64,000 bases of DNA from Desulfosporosinus sp. FKB (GCF_002196705.1 NZ_NADJ01000039.1:1-64000); one strand, 5' to 3'. Numbered from the stretch's first letter, positions 37,758-47,098 are shown. Notes: a model not told the origin generated them from the letters alone. A program made the numbers and translations.

Positions 37758-39428
37758 TTATTGCTTAGGAAGTTCTAAAACCGCGCCTCTGTTGCCGGAA
37801 GTAACCATTCCGGCATAACGAGCCAGGAATCCGGTCGTAATTTTGGGTTGTCTCGGCTCCCATTTAGCTCTGCGCTTTGCCAGTTCATCCTCACTTAGGT
37901 TAACGTTAATTTTATTGGCCATAATGTCAATTTGAATAATGTCTCCATCCTCGATTAAGGCGATATTTCCCCCAACCGCTGCTTCAGGAGAAACGTGACC
38001 GATGGCTGCACCCCGCGTTGCACCACTGAAACGTCCATCAGTAATTAGAGCAACACTCCCCCCAAGTCCGCTGCCCATAATAGCAGAGGTCGGATTTAAC
38101 ATTTCTCTCATTCCCGGACCACCCTTCGGTCCTTCATAGCGAATGACAACCACATCACCGGCAACAATCTTACCTGTCATAATGGCCTGCATAGCATCCT
38201 CTTCGCAGTCAAAGACTCTGGCCGGTCCTTCATGTTTTAACATATCAGGGGCAACTGCGGACCGTTTAACGACACAGGAATCGGGAGCCAGGTTACCTTT
38301 TAAGACAGCAATCCCTCCTGTTTTGCTGTAGGGATTTTCAGCAGGTCTAATGACCTCTGTATTCTTGTTAATGCAGCCATCAATATTCTCGCCAACGGTC
38401 TTACCAGTACAGGTGATCAAATCCGTTTTGAGCAAGCCGAGTTTGTTAACTTCATTCATTACCGCATAAATACCGCCTGCCTCATGGAGTTCTTCGATGT
38501 AGGTATGACCGGCAGGCGCAAGATGGCAGAGATTCGGAGTCCGGTCACTAATTTCATTAGCGATATCTACGTTTAATTTAATACCACATTCATGGGCAAT
38601 GGCCGGAAGATGCAGCATACTATTCGTACTGCAGCCCAGAGCCATATCGAGGGTCAAGGCATTTCTAAAAGCATCTTCGGACATGATGTCTCTCGGACGA
38701 ATGTTCTTTTTCAGGAGCTCCATAATCTGCATCCCAGCATATTTAGCAAGCTGAATCCTCTCAGAATAAACCGCCGGGATCGTTCCATTGCCTCGAAGTC
38801 CCATCCCTAATACTTCTGTTAAACAGTTCATGCTGTTAGCGGTATACATGCCGGAACAAGAGCCACAGGTCGGGCAAGCTTTATTTTCATATTCCAGTAA
38901 TTTTTCCTTGGAAATTTTCCCTGCTTGAAATTCACTAACGGCTTCCGAAACACTGGAAAAACTTGTTTTCTGCCCATCAACAATTCCTGCCAGCATTGGC
39001 CCGCCGCTGACAAAGATGGTTGGTATATTCAACCGAGCTGCAGCCATCAACAATCCGGGAACGTTCTTATCACAGTTTGGAACCATAACCAAGGCATCAA
39101 AGGCATGAGCCAGGGTCATCGCTTCAGTAGAATCAGCGATTAATTCTCGAGTGACAAGGGAGTACTTCATTCCTTGGTGTCCCATGGCAAGTCCGTCGCA
39201 GACAGCAATTGCCGGGAAAACAAGAGGAGTGCCTCCGGCCATAGCGACACCCAGCTTGACCGCATCTACGATCTTGTCCAGATTCATATGCCCCGGAACG
39301 ATATCATTCTTCGAACTGACAATACCAATTAACGGCCTTTCCATTTCCTCATTAGTTAAACCTAAGGCATGAAACAAGGCACGATGAGGCACAGTCTTTG
39401 TTACTGCATCACTATTCATTTTGAACAC
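37758..39428 (-). CDS. ilvD: Dihydroxy-acid dehydratase IlvD
   Basis: IlvD dehydrates dihydroxy acids in valine, leucine and isoleucine synthesis. The 556-residue protein has Fe-S ligand motifs [10 protein letters not shown] and [18 protein letters not shown], and the C-terminal [19 protein letters not shown]. It is monocistronic. No T-box or leucine-rich leader peptide was found in its short upstream region, only a strong promoter. Confidence 0.97.
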   Translation of the reverse strand: MFKMNSDAVTKTVPHRALFHALGLTNEEMERPLIGIVSSKNDIVPGHMNLDKIVDAVKLGVAMAGGTPLVFPAIAVCDGLAMGHQGMKYSLVTRELIADSTEAMTLAHAFDALVMVPNCDKNVPGLLMAAARLNIPTIFVSGGPMLAGIVDGQKTSFSSVSEAVSEFQAGKISKEKLLEYENKACPTCGSCSGMYTANSMNCLTEVLGMGLRGNGTIPAVYSERIQLAKYAGMQIMELLKKNIRPRDIMSEDAFRNALTLDMALGCSTNSMLHLPAIAHECGIKLNVDIANEISDRTPNLCHLAPAGHTYIEELHEAGGIYAVMNEVNKLGLLKTDLITCTGKTVGENIDGCINKNTEVIRPAENPYSKTGGIAVLKGNLAPDSCVVKRSAVAPDMLKHEGPARVFDCEEDAMQAIMTGKIVAGDVVVIRYEGPKGGPGMREMLNPTSAIMGSGLGGSVALITDGRFSGATRGAAIGHVSPEAAVGGNIALIEDGDIIQIDIMANKINVNLSEDELAKRRAKWEPRQPKITTGFLARYAGMVTSGNRGAVLELPKQ

Positions 39429-39454
39429 CTCTCTCTTTTAGGTTGTGTAATATC

Positions 39455-39483
39455 ATTATATCTTGCATGATGTCTAATGTCTA
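39455..39483 (-). promoter_or_regulatory. ilvD promoter
   Basis: The minus strand reads TAGACA (39478-39483), a 17-nt spacer and TATAAT (39455-39460). A short direct repeat, TAGACAT, overlaps the -35 box. Confidence 0.7.
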
Positions 39484-39525
39484 TTGGCGAAATAATACTT
39501 CTCGAAAATTCTTTTTGTCTACCAT

Positions 39526-39582
39526 TAAGCAAGGTATGAGAACAACTCCCACTTGCAGAAGTGGGAGTCTTACGATTTGATA
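39526..39582 (-). repeat. Interspersed repeat, copy C (truncated, left part only)
   Basis: Copy C keeps only the hairpin CCCACTTCTGCAAGTGGG and the adjoining AAGCAAGGTATGAG part, matching the high-coordinate half of copies A and B. The GTTCAGC hairpin and GAGTTCAC end are lost. Confidence 0.6.
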
Positions 39583-39611
39583 AATCTCAGAAAACAAGTT
39601 CGAAACTATGT

Positions 39612-40298
39612 TTAATCTTCCACAAATCCAAAACCTCTCATGGCATGAATAATATGCAGCTTCATAGCAGTTTTGGCTCCCTCAGCATCTCGAGCTGCTA
39701 AAAATTCCATAATTATGCGATGGTCATTTAGCGTATTGCGAATCATTTCTTCATTGGTATCCGACAAAGGGACCCCTTTGTTGATAGCTTGGTAAAGAAC
39801 CGGCATCAGTTGATTCATAAACTCATTATGGGTCGCTTTAGCAATGGCCTGATGAAAGGCCTGTTCAACTTCAGTTCGATCTTCTTTTTTAATGATCAGT
39901 TCTTCTTCTAACTTGCCATAATACAAAATTCGCTCAAGTTCTTTATCAGTCGCACGTTTTGCGGCATAATAAGCCGATTGCGGTTCAAAAATGAGCCGCA
40001 TTTCGTAGAGATCTTGGATATCTGGTTTAAATGCGGAAAGCTCTTTTAATCCATAAGCCTTATTTAAATCCAGGTTATCTTTGACATAAGTTCCCTTACC
40101 ACGCTGGATTTCCAAGACATTATGAGCGATTAAGATGCGAATAGCTTCCCGCAGTGTCGTACGGCTCACTTGTAATTTACCCGCAAGCTCATTCTCATTG
40201 GGAAGCTTATCCCCTATTGAAAATTTTTTGTCGATAGTAATCATTGCCAGAATGTCTTCCGCGACATCCTCCGCTAAGCTTCTGCCATCCCTAGCCAT
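39612..40298 (-). CDS. GntR/FadR-family regulator with FCD domain
   Basis: This 228-residue protein has an N-terminal winged helix (GDKLPNENELAGKLQVSRTTLREAIRIL, about 27-54) and a C-terminal all-helical FCD domain (MRLIFEPQSAYYAAKRAT and FHQAIAKATHNEFM). ATG 40298 with AAAAGGAGG fixes the start. The FCD family binds small carboxylates or metals. The target is unknown; ilvD is the nearest metabolic gene. Confidence 0.92.
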   Translation of the reverse strand: MARDGRSLAEDVAEDILAMITIDKKFSIGDKLPNENELAGKLQVSRTTLREAIRILIAHNVLEIQRGKGTYVKDNLDLNKAYGLKELSAFKPDIQDLYEMRLIFEPQSAYYAAKRATDKELERILYYGKLEEELIIKKEDRTEVEQAFHQAIAKATHNEFMNQLMPVLYQAINKGVPLSDTNEEMIRNTLNDHRIIMEFLAARDAEGAKTAMKLHIIHAMRGFGFVED

Positions 40299-40375
40299 CG
40301 TCTGCCTCCTTTTCAGAAAAATCCGGTCATCTTGCCGAGAAACTTCTCTCAAAAAATGGCCGCTGCCTGATTCAG

Positions 40376-40557
40376 CAGTGAACTCGTTCAGCTAAAGCTG
40401 AACATCGGGGCTTCGGTGACGAAAGTGTCCAGTGGACACTTTCGCCGAAAGCGCCTAGCCCATAACAAATGCTATCGCGCTGAAGGATAGACTCTACCCC
40501 CACCGAAGCAGAGAACGGGGACCACCACTTATAGAAGTGGGAGTCTCAAGACTGGAT
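40376..40557 (-). repeat. Interspersed three-hairpin repeat, copy D (longest form)
   Basis: Copy D is full length with all three hairpins. It contains the internal segment of copy B plus an extra GTGTCCAGTGGACAC palindrome. Its high-coordinate end lies inside the 3' part of the YkgJ-like gene and supplies that gene's last codons and stop. Confidence 0.75.
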
Positions 40558-40900
40558 CAAAGTCCTTCCAGGTAAAATCTACCGACAAAATACCGATAGG
40601 ATCTTCTGTAGCAACCCAGTTTAACTCTTTAGAAGCTTCCGGTTTTCTAAAACAAATTAAATTTTTATAATGTCCAAAGGCACGGCATATAGAAGGCCTC
40701 GCTTTACGAATTCCGCAAATATCCTTATCCAGATCATAGAAAATGCAAGTTCCAAAATAACGCTTTTGTTTTTTTAGCTCTGATCGTCTTGTCTCCGGCA
40801 TTAACTTAAGAGCTGTTTTTATGGACTTAAGATCTTGTATTGTGATGGGAACAGGACCACAGCATAATCCCCGACACTCTTTACAGGGCAAACTTTCCAT
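40529..40900 (-). CDS. YkgJ-family cysteine-cluster protein
   Basis: This 123-residue protein has an N-terminal cluster CKECRGLCCG and further Cys at CIFYDLDKDICGIRKARPSICRAFG, the pattern of the YkgJ (UPF0153) zinc- or iron-chelating family. The function is unknown. The last nine residues (DPVLRLPLL) and the stop are encoded by repeat copy D, so the original C-terminus was replaced or the gene was extended by insertion. Confidence 0.85.
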   Translation of the reverse strand: MESLPCKECRGLCCGPVPITIQDLKSIKTALKLMPETRRSELKKQKRYFGTCIFYDLDKDICGIRKARPSICRAFGHYKNLICFRKPEASKELNWVATEDPIGILSVDFTWKDFDPVLRLPLL

Positions 40901-40947
40901 GTAGTAAAACCACCTAACTATATGCGCTATTATTTTTAACTACCGGA

Positions 40948-42099
40948 CTACTTAAACTTAATCGTGATATCTACAATTTCTGGTGTATTTCCCAACCTAA
41001 TCGGCGGACCCCAGGTTCCATATCCTGAGGAAACGATGAGTTGAAAGTTTCCTTTTTTAAGGTAGCCCCAATCGTCTTCAAAAATTCGACGGGTAATTAA
41101 GCGAATCGGAAACAACTGTCCTGCATGAGTATGACCTGACAGCTGTAGATCAACCCCTTGCTGAACTGGTTCCTCCAATTGTAATGGTTGATGATCCATA
41201 ACAATAATAGGCAGAGAATGATTAACTCCCTGGAGCAAGGTTTGCAGAGATTTTCTCTGAACCCCATTATATCGAGATCCGGATCGATCATCCCTTCCAA
41301 CTAAATAAAAGCTTCCATCAATTTCCTGACTGCTGTCCTTCAATACTCTTACACCTGCTGCATCCAAATATTTGACGGCTTCTTCAGTATTTCCTCCAAT
41401 ATACTCATGATTGCCCAACACTGCAAAGGCCCCATACTGGGCTTTTAGTTTTTCGAAGGCCTCCGTCATTTCCTGCTTATTAACCGCTTCAACATTCTCG
41501 TCAAATACGTCTCCAGCAAACAATACCAGGTCAGGATGCAATTGATTAATCATCCCAACCATCTTGGTCAGATAACTATTATGGATAATCGTTCCGAGAT
41601 GAATGTCCGATACCATCACAACATGCAATTGTTTTAGAGGTCCCGCCTGTTTGGCTATTGTAATATCATAATGATTTATGCGCGGGTTTCGCGCATTCCA
41701 GGCTCCGAAGCCTACAATTCCCAGCACAAGAACGAAGATTGCCAATCCAAAAGCAGGATTTAGGCTTTCCTTCAGAGGAATAAGATGGAAAATATGGTTT
41801 ACTAAACGCAAGAGGTCTATGGCAGCAATGATTAATAAAAAGTAAAACATAAAGGCCATCCAATAGGCCCCAATTAGATTTAACCCTTCGTAAAGCCCCT
41901 GAGGCAGAAATTTTTGCAGAAAGCGGGCAATTAAATAGGACAATGAAATCAGCCCAAAGACAAGCCAATAGGCTTTATAAGGAATAAAGGGGATATAGCT
42001 AAATAAAGCCTGCCAGCCACGCAGGCCAATATAATAATTAATTCCTCCATAGACAAGAAAAAAAACAACTCCTATTAAAATGAAAAATGGATTAAACAT
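40948..42099 (-). CDS. Membrane-anchored metallophosphoesterase (YkuE-like)
   Basis: This 383-residue protein has five N-terminal membrane helices (to about residue 145) and then a calcineurin-like phosphoesterase domain. Its metal-binding motifs are VMVSDIHLG, FAGDVFDEN, LGNHEYIGG and LSGHTHAGQLF. The active site is expected outside the membrane. ATG 42099 (MFNPFF) is preferred over an upstream in-frame ATG that lacks a site. The substrate is unknown. Confidence 0.9.
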   Translation of the reverse strand: MFNPFFILIGVVFFLVYGGINYYIGLRGWQALFSYIPFIPYKAYWLVFGLISLSYLIARFLQKFLPQGLYEGLNLIGAYWMAFMFYFLLIIAAIDLLRLVNHIFHLIPLKESLNPAFGLAIFVLVLGIVGFGAWNARNPRINHYDITIAKQAGPLKQLHVVMVSDIHLGTIIHNSYLTKMVGMINQLHPDLVLFAGDVFDENVEAVNKQEMTEAFEKLKAQYGAFAVLGNHEYIGGNTEEAVKYLDAAGVRVLKDSSQEIDGSFYLVGRDDRSGSRYNGVQRKSLQTLLQGVNHSLPIIVMDHQPLQLEEPVQQGVDLQLSGHTHAGQLFPIRLITRRIFEDDWGYLKKGNFQLIVSSGYGTWGPPIRLGNTPEIVDITIKFK

Positions 42100-42209
42100 T
42101 TGAACACTTTCACCCCCGATTTTATAACTATAACACATGGTTTACATTTAATGAACTTGCTGTACAAAATCACTTCATTCATGTTATTATTAGAATAAAC
42201 TAAATAGTT

Positions 42210-42380
42210 AAGAATAAGTGATCCCTTCCTGAGGGAAAAGGATTGAAAAGGAAAGTCAGTTAAAGGCTGACGCGGTGCCCGCCACTGTAAAAGGGAATCA
42301 ATTCACACAATGTCACTGGGACAAACCTGGGAAGACGTGAGTTGATAATGATCTTGAGCCAGGAGACCTGCTTATTCTTA
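42210..42380 (+). ncRNA. Cobalamin riboswitch
   Basis: The leader of the nikT-type gene contains the conserved core GCCCGCCACTGTAA (about 42277-42290) and the B12 box AGCCAGGAGACCTGC (42357-42371). A terminator hairpin follows 55 nt later. Adenosylcobalamin binding should reduce expression of the downstream cobalt transporter and cobK. Confidence 0.95.
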
Positions 42381-42434
42381 AGCCAAACTGCCTACGGGAA
42401 TGTTAGGGGGTATATTTGTATTATCTTTATCTTT

Positions 42435-42468
42435 AAGCCCTTCTCTTAGCAGGAGGGCTTTTGGTTTT
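42435..42468 (+). terminator. Expression-platform terminator of the cobalamin riboswitch
   Basis: AAGCCCT...AGGGCTT forms a stem followed by TTTGGTTTTG. It sits between the B12 box and the nikT-like start, so transcription attenuation is the likely mechanism. Confidence 0.75.
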
Positions 42469-42511
42469 GTCTGAGATCATAAATTACTTCACTGGTTAGG
42501 AGAGAGAGCCT

Positions 42512-43534
42512 ATGAATAACACCGCCAAACGTATTTGGAATCGTCATCGCTGGCTTCCTTATGGTGTTTCCGTCACTGGTATACATTTTCTGGGTATAAT
42601 CATGCTGCTATTAAATATAAAACAATTTCCTCAGTTACTGGGATTTGCTTTTCTCGCCTATACCTTAGGCCTGCGTCATGCCTTTGATGCGGACCATATT
42701 GCGGCTATTGACAATACAGTGCGCAAAATGATCCAACAAGAACAAGATCCTATGGGAGTCGGTTTTTTCTTCTCGATTGGTCATTCAACCGTTGTTTGTA
42801 TCATGTCCATCGTTACTGCTGTTTCTATGCATTGGGCACAACAAAACATCCCTCAAATACAAAATTTCGCCAGCATAATAGGGACCGCAGTTGCCGGAGG
42901 ATTTCTTTTACTTATAGGGTTGTTTAATCTTTACATTTGGTTTGATATCTTTGGCTTTTTCAAGAAAATGCGTCAAGGTGAATTTGACGAAGAAAACCTT
43001 GATGAACTCTTATTGAATCGAGGATTCGTAACCCGCTTTTTTAAACCTCTCTATCGGTTTATAAATAAAAGTTGGCATGTTTATCCTTTAGGCTTTCTCT
43101 TCGGGCTTAGTTTTGATACAGCTTCGGAAGTTGCATTACTCGCCATTTCTGCTACACTCGGTACTAAAGGCATGCCCATGACAGCAATTCTTTCTCTGCC
43201 TGTTATATTTGCAGCAGGCATGAGTTTAATGGATACAGCAGACGGGGTTTTTATGACGACAGCATATCATTGGGCATTTTCTACCCCTCTGCGTAAAATC
43301 TATTATAATCTTTCGGTTACAGGTTTATCAGTTATTGCCGCCCTCGTTATTGGGATTATTGAACTCGCTCAAATACTGTCAACCAAGCTGGGTTATCATA
43401 GCAGTTTTTGGGTCTGGATCCAAAGTCTCAACTTTGGTTCTATCGGCTACATACTTGTCGGCCTTTTCGTTATTACTTGGGCAGTTTCTTATATCGTATG
43501 GAAAGTTATGGATTTAGAAAATTGCCTGAACTAA
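42512..43534 (+). CDS. NiCoT-family nickel/cobalt permease
   Basis: This 340-residue, eight-helix transporter has the family signature LGLRHAFDADHIAAIDN and the second motif FGLSFDTASEVALL. Because a cobalamin riboswitch controls it and cobK follows, cobalt is the likely main substrate; nickel cannot be excluded. The start at 42512 has GGAGAGAG upstream. Confidence 0.95.
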   Translation: MNNTAKRIWNRHRWLPYGVSVTGIHFLGIIMLLLNIKQFPQLLGFAFLAYTLGLRHAFDADHIAAIDNTVRKMIQQEQDPMGVGFFFSIGHSTVVCIMSIVTAVSMHWAQQNIPQIQNFASIIGTAVAGGFLLLIGLFNLYIWFDIFGFFKKMRQGEFDEENLDELLLNRGFVTRFFKPLYRFINKSWHVYPLGFLFGLSFDTASEVALLAISATLGTKGMPMTAILSLPVIFAAGMSLMDTADGVFMTTAYHWAFSTPLRKIYYNLSVTGLSVIAALVIGIIELAQILSTKLGYHSSFWVWIQSLNFGSIGYILVGLFVITWAVSYIVWKVMDLENCLN

Positions 43535-43576
43535 TTGCCCCTTCAAGCTATTGCTCACTAACGGAGGTTAACAAAC

Positions 43577-44305
43577 ATGATTGTTCTTTTGGGGGAATCT
43601 CCAGCAGCACGTGAATTAAATATGCAATTAACAGCTAGAAAAATTGATGTTATTCAGAGACAATACTGGTCTGAAGAAACTCCCTTGCCGTCTCATCCTG
43701 CATTAGTTGTTGATGCTAGTCACCCTTCTATGAGTACTAAGTTCAGTTCCTTGCGACGCTGGTGCGAGGAACTGAACATTCCTTTTATCCGCTTAGAGCG
43801 GCCGGAAACCAAAATTCCCTCCAGCCCCTTAATTTTTCCCGTCTATGATTGGGAAGAAGCACTAGTTCTGCTTGAACAACGTATTAATACCCTGCGCAAG
43901 CAAAAAGGCCATACAATTACCGTCTTTATTACAACAGGAAGCCATCAGCTTCTAACAATTACCAGTAGTTCTTTTGCCCAATCGGTACGTCTCGTGGCAA
44001 GAATTTTACCCGAAGGACATTTGGTACAAAAATGTCGGGAAGCCGGTTTGCATCCTCGGGATATTGTGGCCATGCAAGGCCCATTTTCCAAAGAAATTAA
44101 TAAAGCCCTTTTTAAGTTTTACAGCGCAGATATTGTTCTCACACGAGACAGTGGTCTTGCCGGAGGAACAGACACAAAGATTTCAGCAGCTTTAGAGCTC
44201 GGGTTGGATATTGTTCTGGTCAGAAAAGCTAAAACCAATAATGGTTTAACCGTAAACAGCCCTCAAGAACTACTTAATTGGCTGGATCAAAAACTTCCCA
44301 GCTAA
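43577..44305 (+). CDS. cobK: Precorrin-6A / cobalt-precorrin-6A reductase
   Basis: This NAD(P)H-dependent reductase reduces the corrin ring in cobalamin synthesis. The 242-residue protein has the N-terminal nucleotide-binding start MIVLLGESPAARELN, VVDASHPS, an ILPEGHLVQKCREAGLHPRDIVAMQGPFS core and DSGLAGGTDTKISAALELG. It is second in the riboswitch operon, 42 nt after the permease. Anaerobic (CbiJ) and aerobic (CobK) types cannot be told apart here, but CbiJ is more likely in an anaerobe. Confidence 0.9.
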   Translation: MIVLLGESPAARELNMQLTARKIDVIQRQYWSEETPLPSHPALVVDASHPSMSTKFSSLRRWCEELNIPFIRLERPETKIPSSPLIFPVYDWEEALVLLEQRINTLRKQKGHTITVFITTGSHQLLTITSSSFAQSVRLVARILPEGHLVQKCREAGLHPRDIVAMQGPFSKEINKALFKFYSADIVLTRDSGLAGGTDTKISAALELGLDIVLVRKAKTNNGLTVNSPQELLNWLDQKLPS

Positions 44306-44442
44306 AAGCTCACTAAACGTATTACCACAACTTTTGAACCTGTAAAGAAAGTTCTGCTTCTCTAAGCCTTAGCGAAGGTGAACCGTTGGTTGCACTTCGG
44401 CCAGAGGAAAGCATTTTACCGAAGGTTATCATTTCTGACAGA

Positions 44443-44492
44443 ATAACAAATCGGTCTGCCAATGATTGTCCATCAGCAGGCCGATTTGTTAT
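44443..44492 (+). terminator. Hairpin after cobK, probable terminator
   Basis: A 17-bp stem (ATAACAAATCGGTCTGC and its near-complement, one wobble) encloses a 16-nt loop; CTTTTTG follows a few bases later. It lies 138 nt past cobK. T content directly after the stem is low, so assignment is moderate. Confidence 0.5.
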
Positions 44493-44558
44493 AGGAGACT
44501 TCTTTTTGTTAAATGGTTTCTTGTTTAGTGCCATGATAATGGTAATACTAACCCGAAC

Positions 44559-44858
44559 CTAACGGCTTTCCAGATCTTGTTTTCTGCTTTGGAATTCGGT
44601 GGAATCAATCTCTCCTCGTGCATAACGTTCACGCAGTATATCCAGAGCGCTATTATGGGTGCTAAATCCTTGTGACTGGACTCTTGACCTACTGCGCCGG
44701 AAGAGATAGACAGCCAGTAAAATAATAACGATTCCAAATATCAAAGGCATAAAAAAGCCCATCATCCCCATCCCGTAGCCGCCATAACCGCCATAGCCTC
44801 CGTAACCATAACCACCATTACCCCAACCGCCCATCATGCGTCCCCAACCACTCATCAT
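44559..44858 (-). CDS. SHOCT-domain membrane protein with Gly/Tyr-rich N-terminus
   Basis: This 99-residue protein has an N-terminal Gly-Tyr-Met-Trp-rich segment (residues 3-33, GYGGYGGYGGYG), one membrane helix (about 34-52) and a C-terminal SHOCT motif (ALDILRERYARGEIDSTEFQSRKQDL). Such proteins are widespread but uncharacterised. It is downstream of a second small SHOCT gene, in the same direction. Confidence 0.8.
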   Translation of the reverse strand: MMSGWGRMMGGWGNGGYGYGGYGGYGGYGMGMMGFFMPLIFGIVIILLAVYLFRRSRSRVQSQGFSTHNSALDILRERYARGEIDSTEFQSRKQDLESR

Positions 44859-44922
44859 GTAAATTCCTCCTTCAAATTTAGCACATTAAAAATGTGATTA
44901 TTTACCATACGAACTCGAAATC

Positions 44923-45150
44923 TTATTCCTGATTGGTCTTTTCAAGAGAAACAGTTTGTTTGCGCCCGCTTAGCCCTGCTTTACGTTCAAAATACTCCTC
45001 TCGATTAATCTCGCCGCGTGCGTAGCGTTCATCCAAGATATCCAAAGGATTACGGGTATGGGCAGGATGATGCCCCCCAAACAACTCTCCGGAATGTGAT
45101 TCTTTATAGATAAAATAAGCAATAATCAATAAAATTATTAAGCCAAACAT
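44923..45150 (-). CDS. Small SHOCT-domain membrane protein
   Basis: This 75-residue protein has one N-terminal membrane helix (MFGLIILLIIAYFIY) followed by a SHOCT motif (PLDILDERYARGEINREEYFERKAGL). It resembles the neighbouring SHOCT protein in its C-terminal half, so the two probably arose by duplication. The function is unknown. Confidence 0.8.
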   Translation of the reverse strand: MFGLIILLIIAYFIYKESHSGELFGGHHPAHTRNPLDILDERYARGEINREEYFERKAGLSGRKQTVSLEKTNQE

Positions 45151-45547
45151 CGTTAATCCCCCTTTACTTTATATTTTAGGCCTAAGCCATGTTTAAACTG
45201 GAACCTATGAACATTTAGTCTCGATTTTATCTTGCCCAATTTTCCTTCTTTAACAACTAAGCCTTTTTAAAATATTTTCCCTGGTTTTCAGACCTCCTCA
45301 GAATTTGTTAGACTCTTTGCTTTTAAGACTTAGGGATATTCTGCATTTTCTATGACTTAAGTTTAAACGTATAATACGATATTCTCGTGAAAAACTTGTG
45401 AATTTCTTATGAATAAAAATTCGTTTGACAATGTAACAAATCTGCTTTAAACTATGCAAGAGCTGACATTGAGTTTGCGTTCTAAAACGCATCCGAAAAT
45501 GGGAAAAATGCCTGCTATGGACGGCAAGCTAATAGCTTGTTTGCCAG
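45151..45547. other. Gene-free interval upstream of the small SHOCT gene
   Basis: No gene is supported. It contains a short palindrome CAAGCTAATAGCTTG (about 45523-45537) next to the long 29-bp inverted repeat. The rest is AT-rich and unremarkable. Confidence 0.4.
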
Positions 45548-45606
45548 GTATTTTTCAAAAATGAGAGAGGGAAGCAGTGCTTCCCTCTCTCATTTTTGAA
45601 AAATAC
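45548..45606. terminator. Perfect 29-bp inverted repeat, bidirectional terminator candidate
   Basis: Arms 45548-45576 and 45578-45606 match without a mismatch around a single G. TTTTT-containing ends flank an AGAGAGGGAAGCA core. It lies 30 nt past the stop of the glutamine amidotransferase gene. It may terminate transcription from either side, but a cruciform of this perfection is unusual. Confidence 0.65.
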
Positions 45607-45636
45607 GTCATAAGCTTATCTCTTTTAAATAAATCC

Positions 45637-46353
45637 CTATTCGGCAATACATGCTTCAATAAATCCGCAGAATAGAGCACGACTATGTTTCTCAGCTCCG
45701 GGCATACTTTCTGGATGCCACTGAACCCCCAGGCAAAATTTGGCATCTGTCTTTTCAATTCCCTCAATGATACCATCTACCGCCTGGGCATTGACCTGAA
45801 AGCCTGGAGGAATCTCACGGACGGCTTGGTGATGGAGACTATTGACATCGATGCCCGTATCTTTCAACAGCGTAAAAAGCAAAGACGTTTGCTTTACTTC
45901 AATACTATGCCATGTGTATTGACGGGGCGCAGTTTGTTTATGTTGGATTGCTTCCGGATACTGACTTGGAATATCCTGATAGATTCTCCCCCCGGCCGCA
46001 ACTGCTAAAACCTGAATCCCTCGGCAAATTCCTAAAAGAGGCAAATCCAGCTGCAAAGCCACTTCCGTCAGCAGCAGCTCGCTAAAATCCCTTTCAGGAA
46101 AGCAAGCTCCAACTCCTCGCTGAGGATTTTCTTTTAAATAAGCAGGAGAAATGTCCCCTCCACCTGTTAATAACAAACCATCAATAAAATCTAAAACCTC
46201 TCGGCTTTCTTCACCATTCTGAACCGGCGGCAGAATAATCGGAGTTCCTCCAGCGTTTCGAATGCTTTCAACATAAAAGGCCCGCGGAAACGTCTTTAAT
46301 TCTTCAGAATAATGTGCAGCAGTAATTCCTATCACAGGTCGTTGTCTTCCCAT
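45637..46353 (-). CDS. Class I glutamine amidotransferase, peptidase C26 (PuuD-like)
   Basis: This 238-residue protein has the nucleophile in LLGICRGIQVLAVA, the catalytic His-Glu region in VQWHPES and the family blocks LLLTGGGDISPAY and NSLHHQAV. It would hydrolyse gamma-glutamyl amides such as gamma-glutamyl-GABA. No putrescine genes are nearby, so the exact substrate is open. It ends beside the long inverted repeat. Confidence 0.92.
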   Translation of the reverse strand: MGRQRPVIGITAAHYSEELKTFPRAFYVESIRNAGGTPIILPPVQNGEESREVLDFIDGLLLTGGGDISPAYLKENPQRGVGACFPERDFSELLLTEVALQLDLPLLGICRGIQVLAVAAGGRIYQDIPSQYPEAIQHKQTAPRQYTWHSIEVKQTSLLFTLLKDTGIDVNSLHHQAVREIPPGFQVNAQAVDGIIEGIEKTDAKFCLGVQWHPESMPGAEKHSRALFCGFIEACIAE

Positions 46354-46434
46354 TATTCTTAATCTCCCCTCTAAGAATACAAAAACAGCGTCGGTTCATC
46401 GCCGCTACGCTGCCTCGTGTTCAAAAACAATTTT

Positions 46435-46785
46435 CTATATATCAGCCAACCCTAGACTAATCTCAATGGCTTGATCCACCCTAAGCATCACTTCTTCATC
46501 GAGAACTGTCACTTTCTCCTTCAGGCGACTTTTATCGATGGTTCGGATTTGTTCGGTAAGAATGACGGAGTCTCGCTCTAGACCACTGCGCCGAGCTCTT
46601 ACTTCAACATGTGTAGGTAACTTTGCCTTTGCTATTTGTGATGTGATCGCTGCAATTATTGTGGTCGGGCTGAATTGATTCCCTATGTCGTTTTGAATCA
46701 CGAGGACCGGACGAGTTCCTCCCTGTTCAGAGCCGACAACGGGGTTAAGTTCTGCGTAATAAATTTCCCCGCGCTTTATGATCAT
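46435..46785 (-). CDS. ndoA: EndoA (MazF/PemK-family) mRNA interferase toxin
   Basis: This 116-residue toxin closely resembles B. subtilis EndoA ([52 protein letters not shown]). It cleaves mRNA at specific short sequences. The start at ATG 46785 overlaps the antitoxin stop (ATGA), and the residues upstream in the longer ORF are not conserved. Confidence 0.95.
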   Translation of the reverse strand: MIIKRGEIYYAELNPVVGSEQGGTRPVLVIQNDIGNQFSPTTIIAAITSQIAKAKLPTHVEVRARRSGLERDSVILTEQIRTIDKSRLKEKVTVLDEEVMLRVDQAIEISLGLADI

Positions 46786-47060
46786 CTCCGACACTCCACC
46801 ATCGATTCTTCATAGTACTCTAACACTTCTTGTTCCGTTGAGAACAGTTCTCTTGCTATTGACAGATTCAACTGCGCCATTTCGATATAACCTTTGCGCA
46901 TTTGTTCCTGAATTCCTTTTTTTCGACGTTCATGAAGAATGCTGTTGAGTGCTTCTCGGATAAATTCACTGCGATTACGTTTCTCCACCGTGACGATCCC
47001 GTCCACTTCTGCAAGCAAACTCTCCGGCAAACTGATCATAATCCGCTTACTCTCTGCCAC
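46782..47060 (-). CDS. ndoAI: EndoAI-type ribbon-helix-helix antitoxin
   Basis: This 92-residue antitoxin has an N-terminal ribbon-helix-helix ([34 protein letters not shown]). The C-terminal part ([20 protein letters not shown]) binds the toxin, matching B. subtilis EndoAI in length and order. GTG 47060 with GGGGGTG is preferred over TTG 47087, which would sit almost on the transcription start. Confidence 0.93.
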   Translation of the reverse strand: MAESKRIMISLPESLLAEVDGIVTVEKRNRSEFIREALNSILHERRKKGIQEQMRKGYIEMAQLNLSIARELFSTEQEVLEYYEESMVECRR

Positions 47061-47098
47061 ATTAGCACCCCCAAGTCTTTTAGCCAAAGCTATACTCT

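Noticed and set aside
39429-39611. T-box or leader peptide attenuator before ilvD
   Set aside because: The region between the ilvD promoter and start is too short, and no specifier loop, TGG box or Leu/Val/Ile-rich ORF was seen.
44322-44737. Two small minus-strand ORFs after cobK
   Set aside because: One lies across a terminator hairpin and the other is in a shifted frame of the SHOCT gene. Neither has family features.
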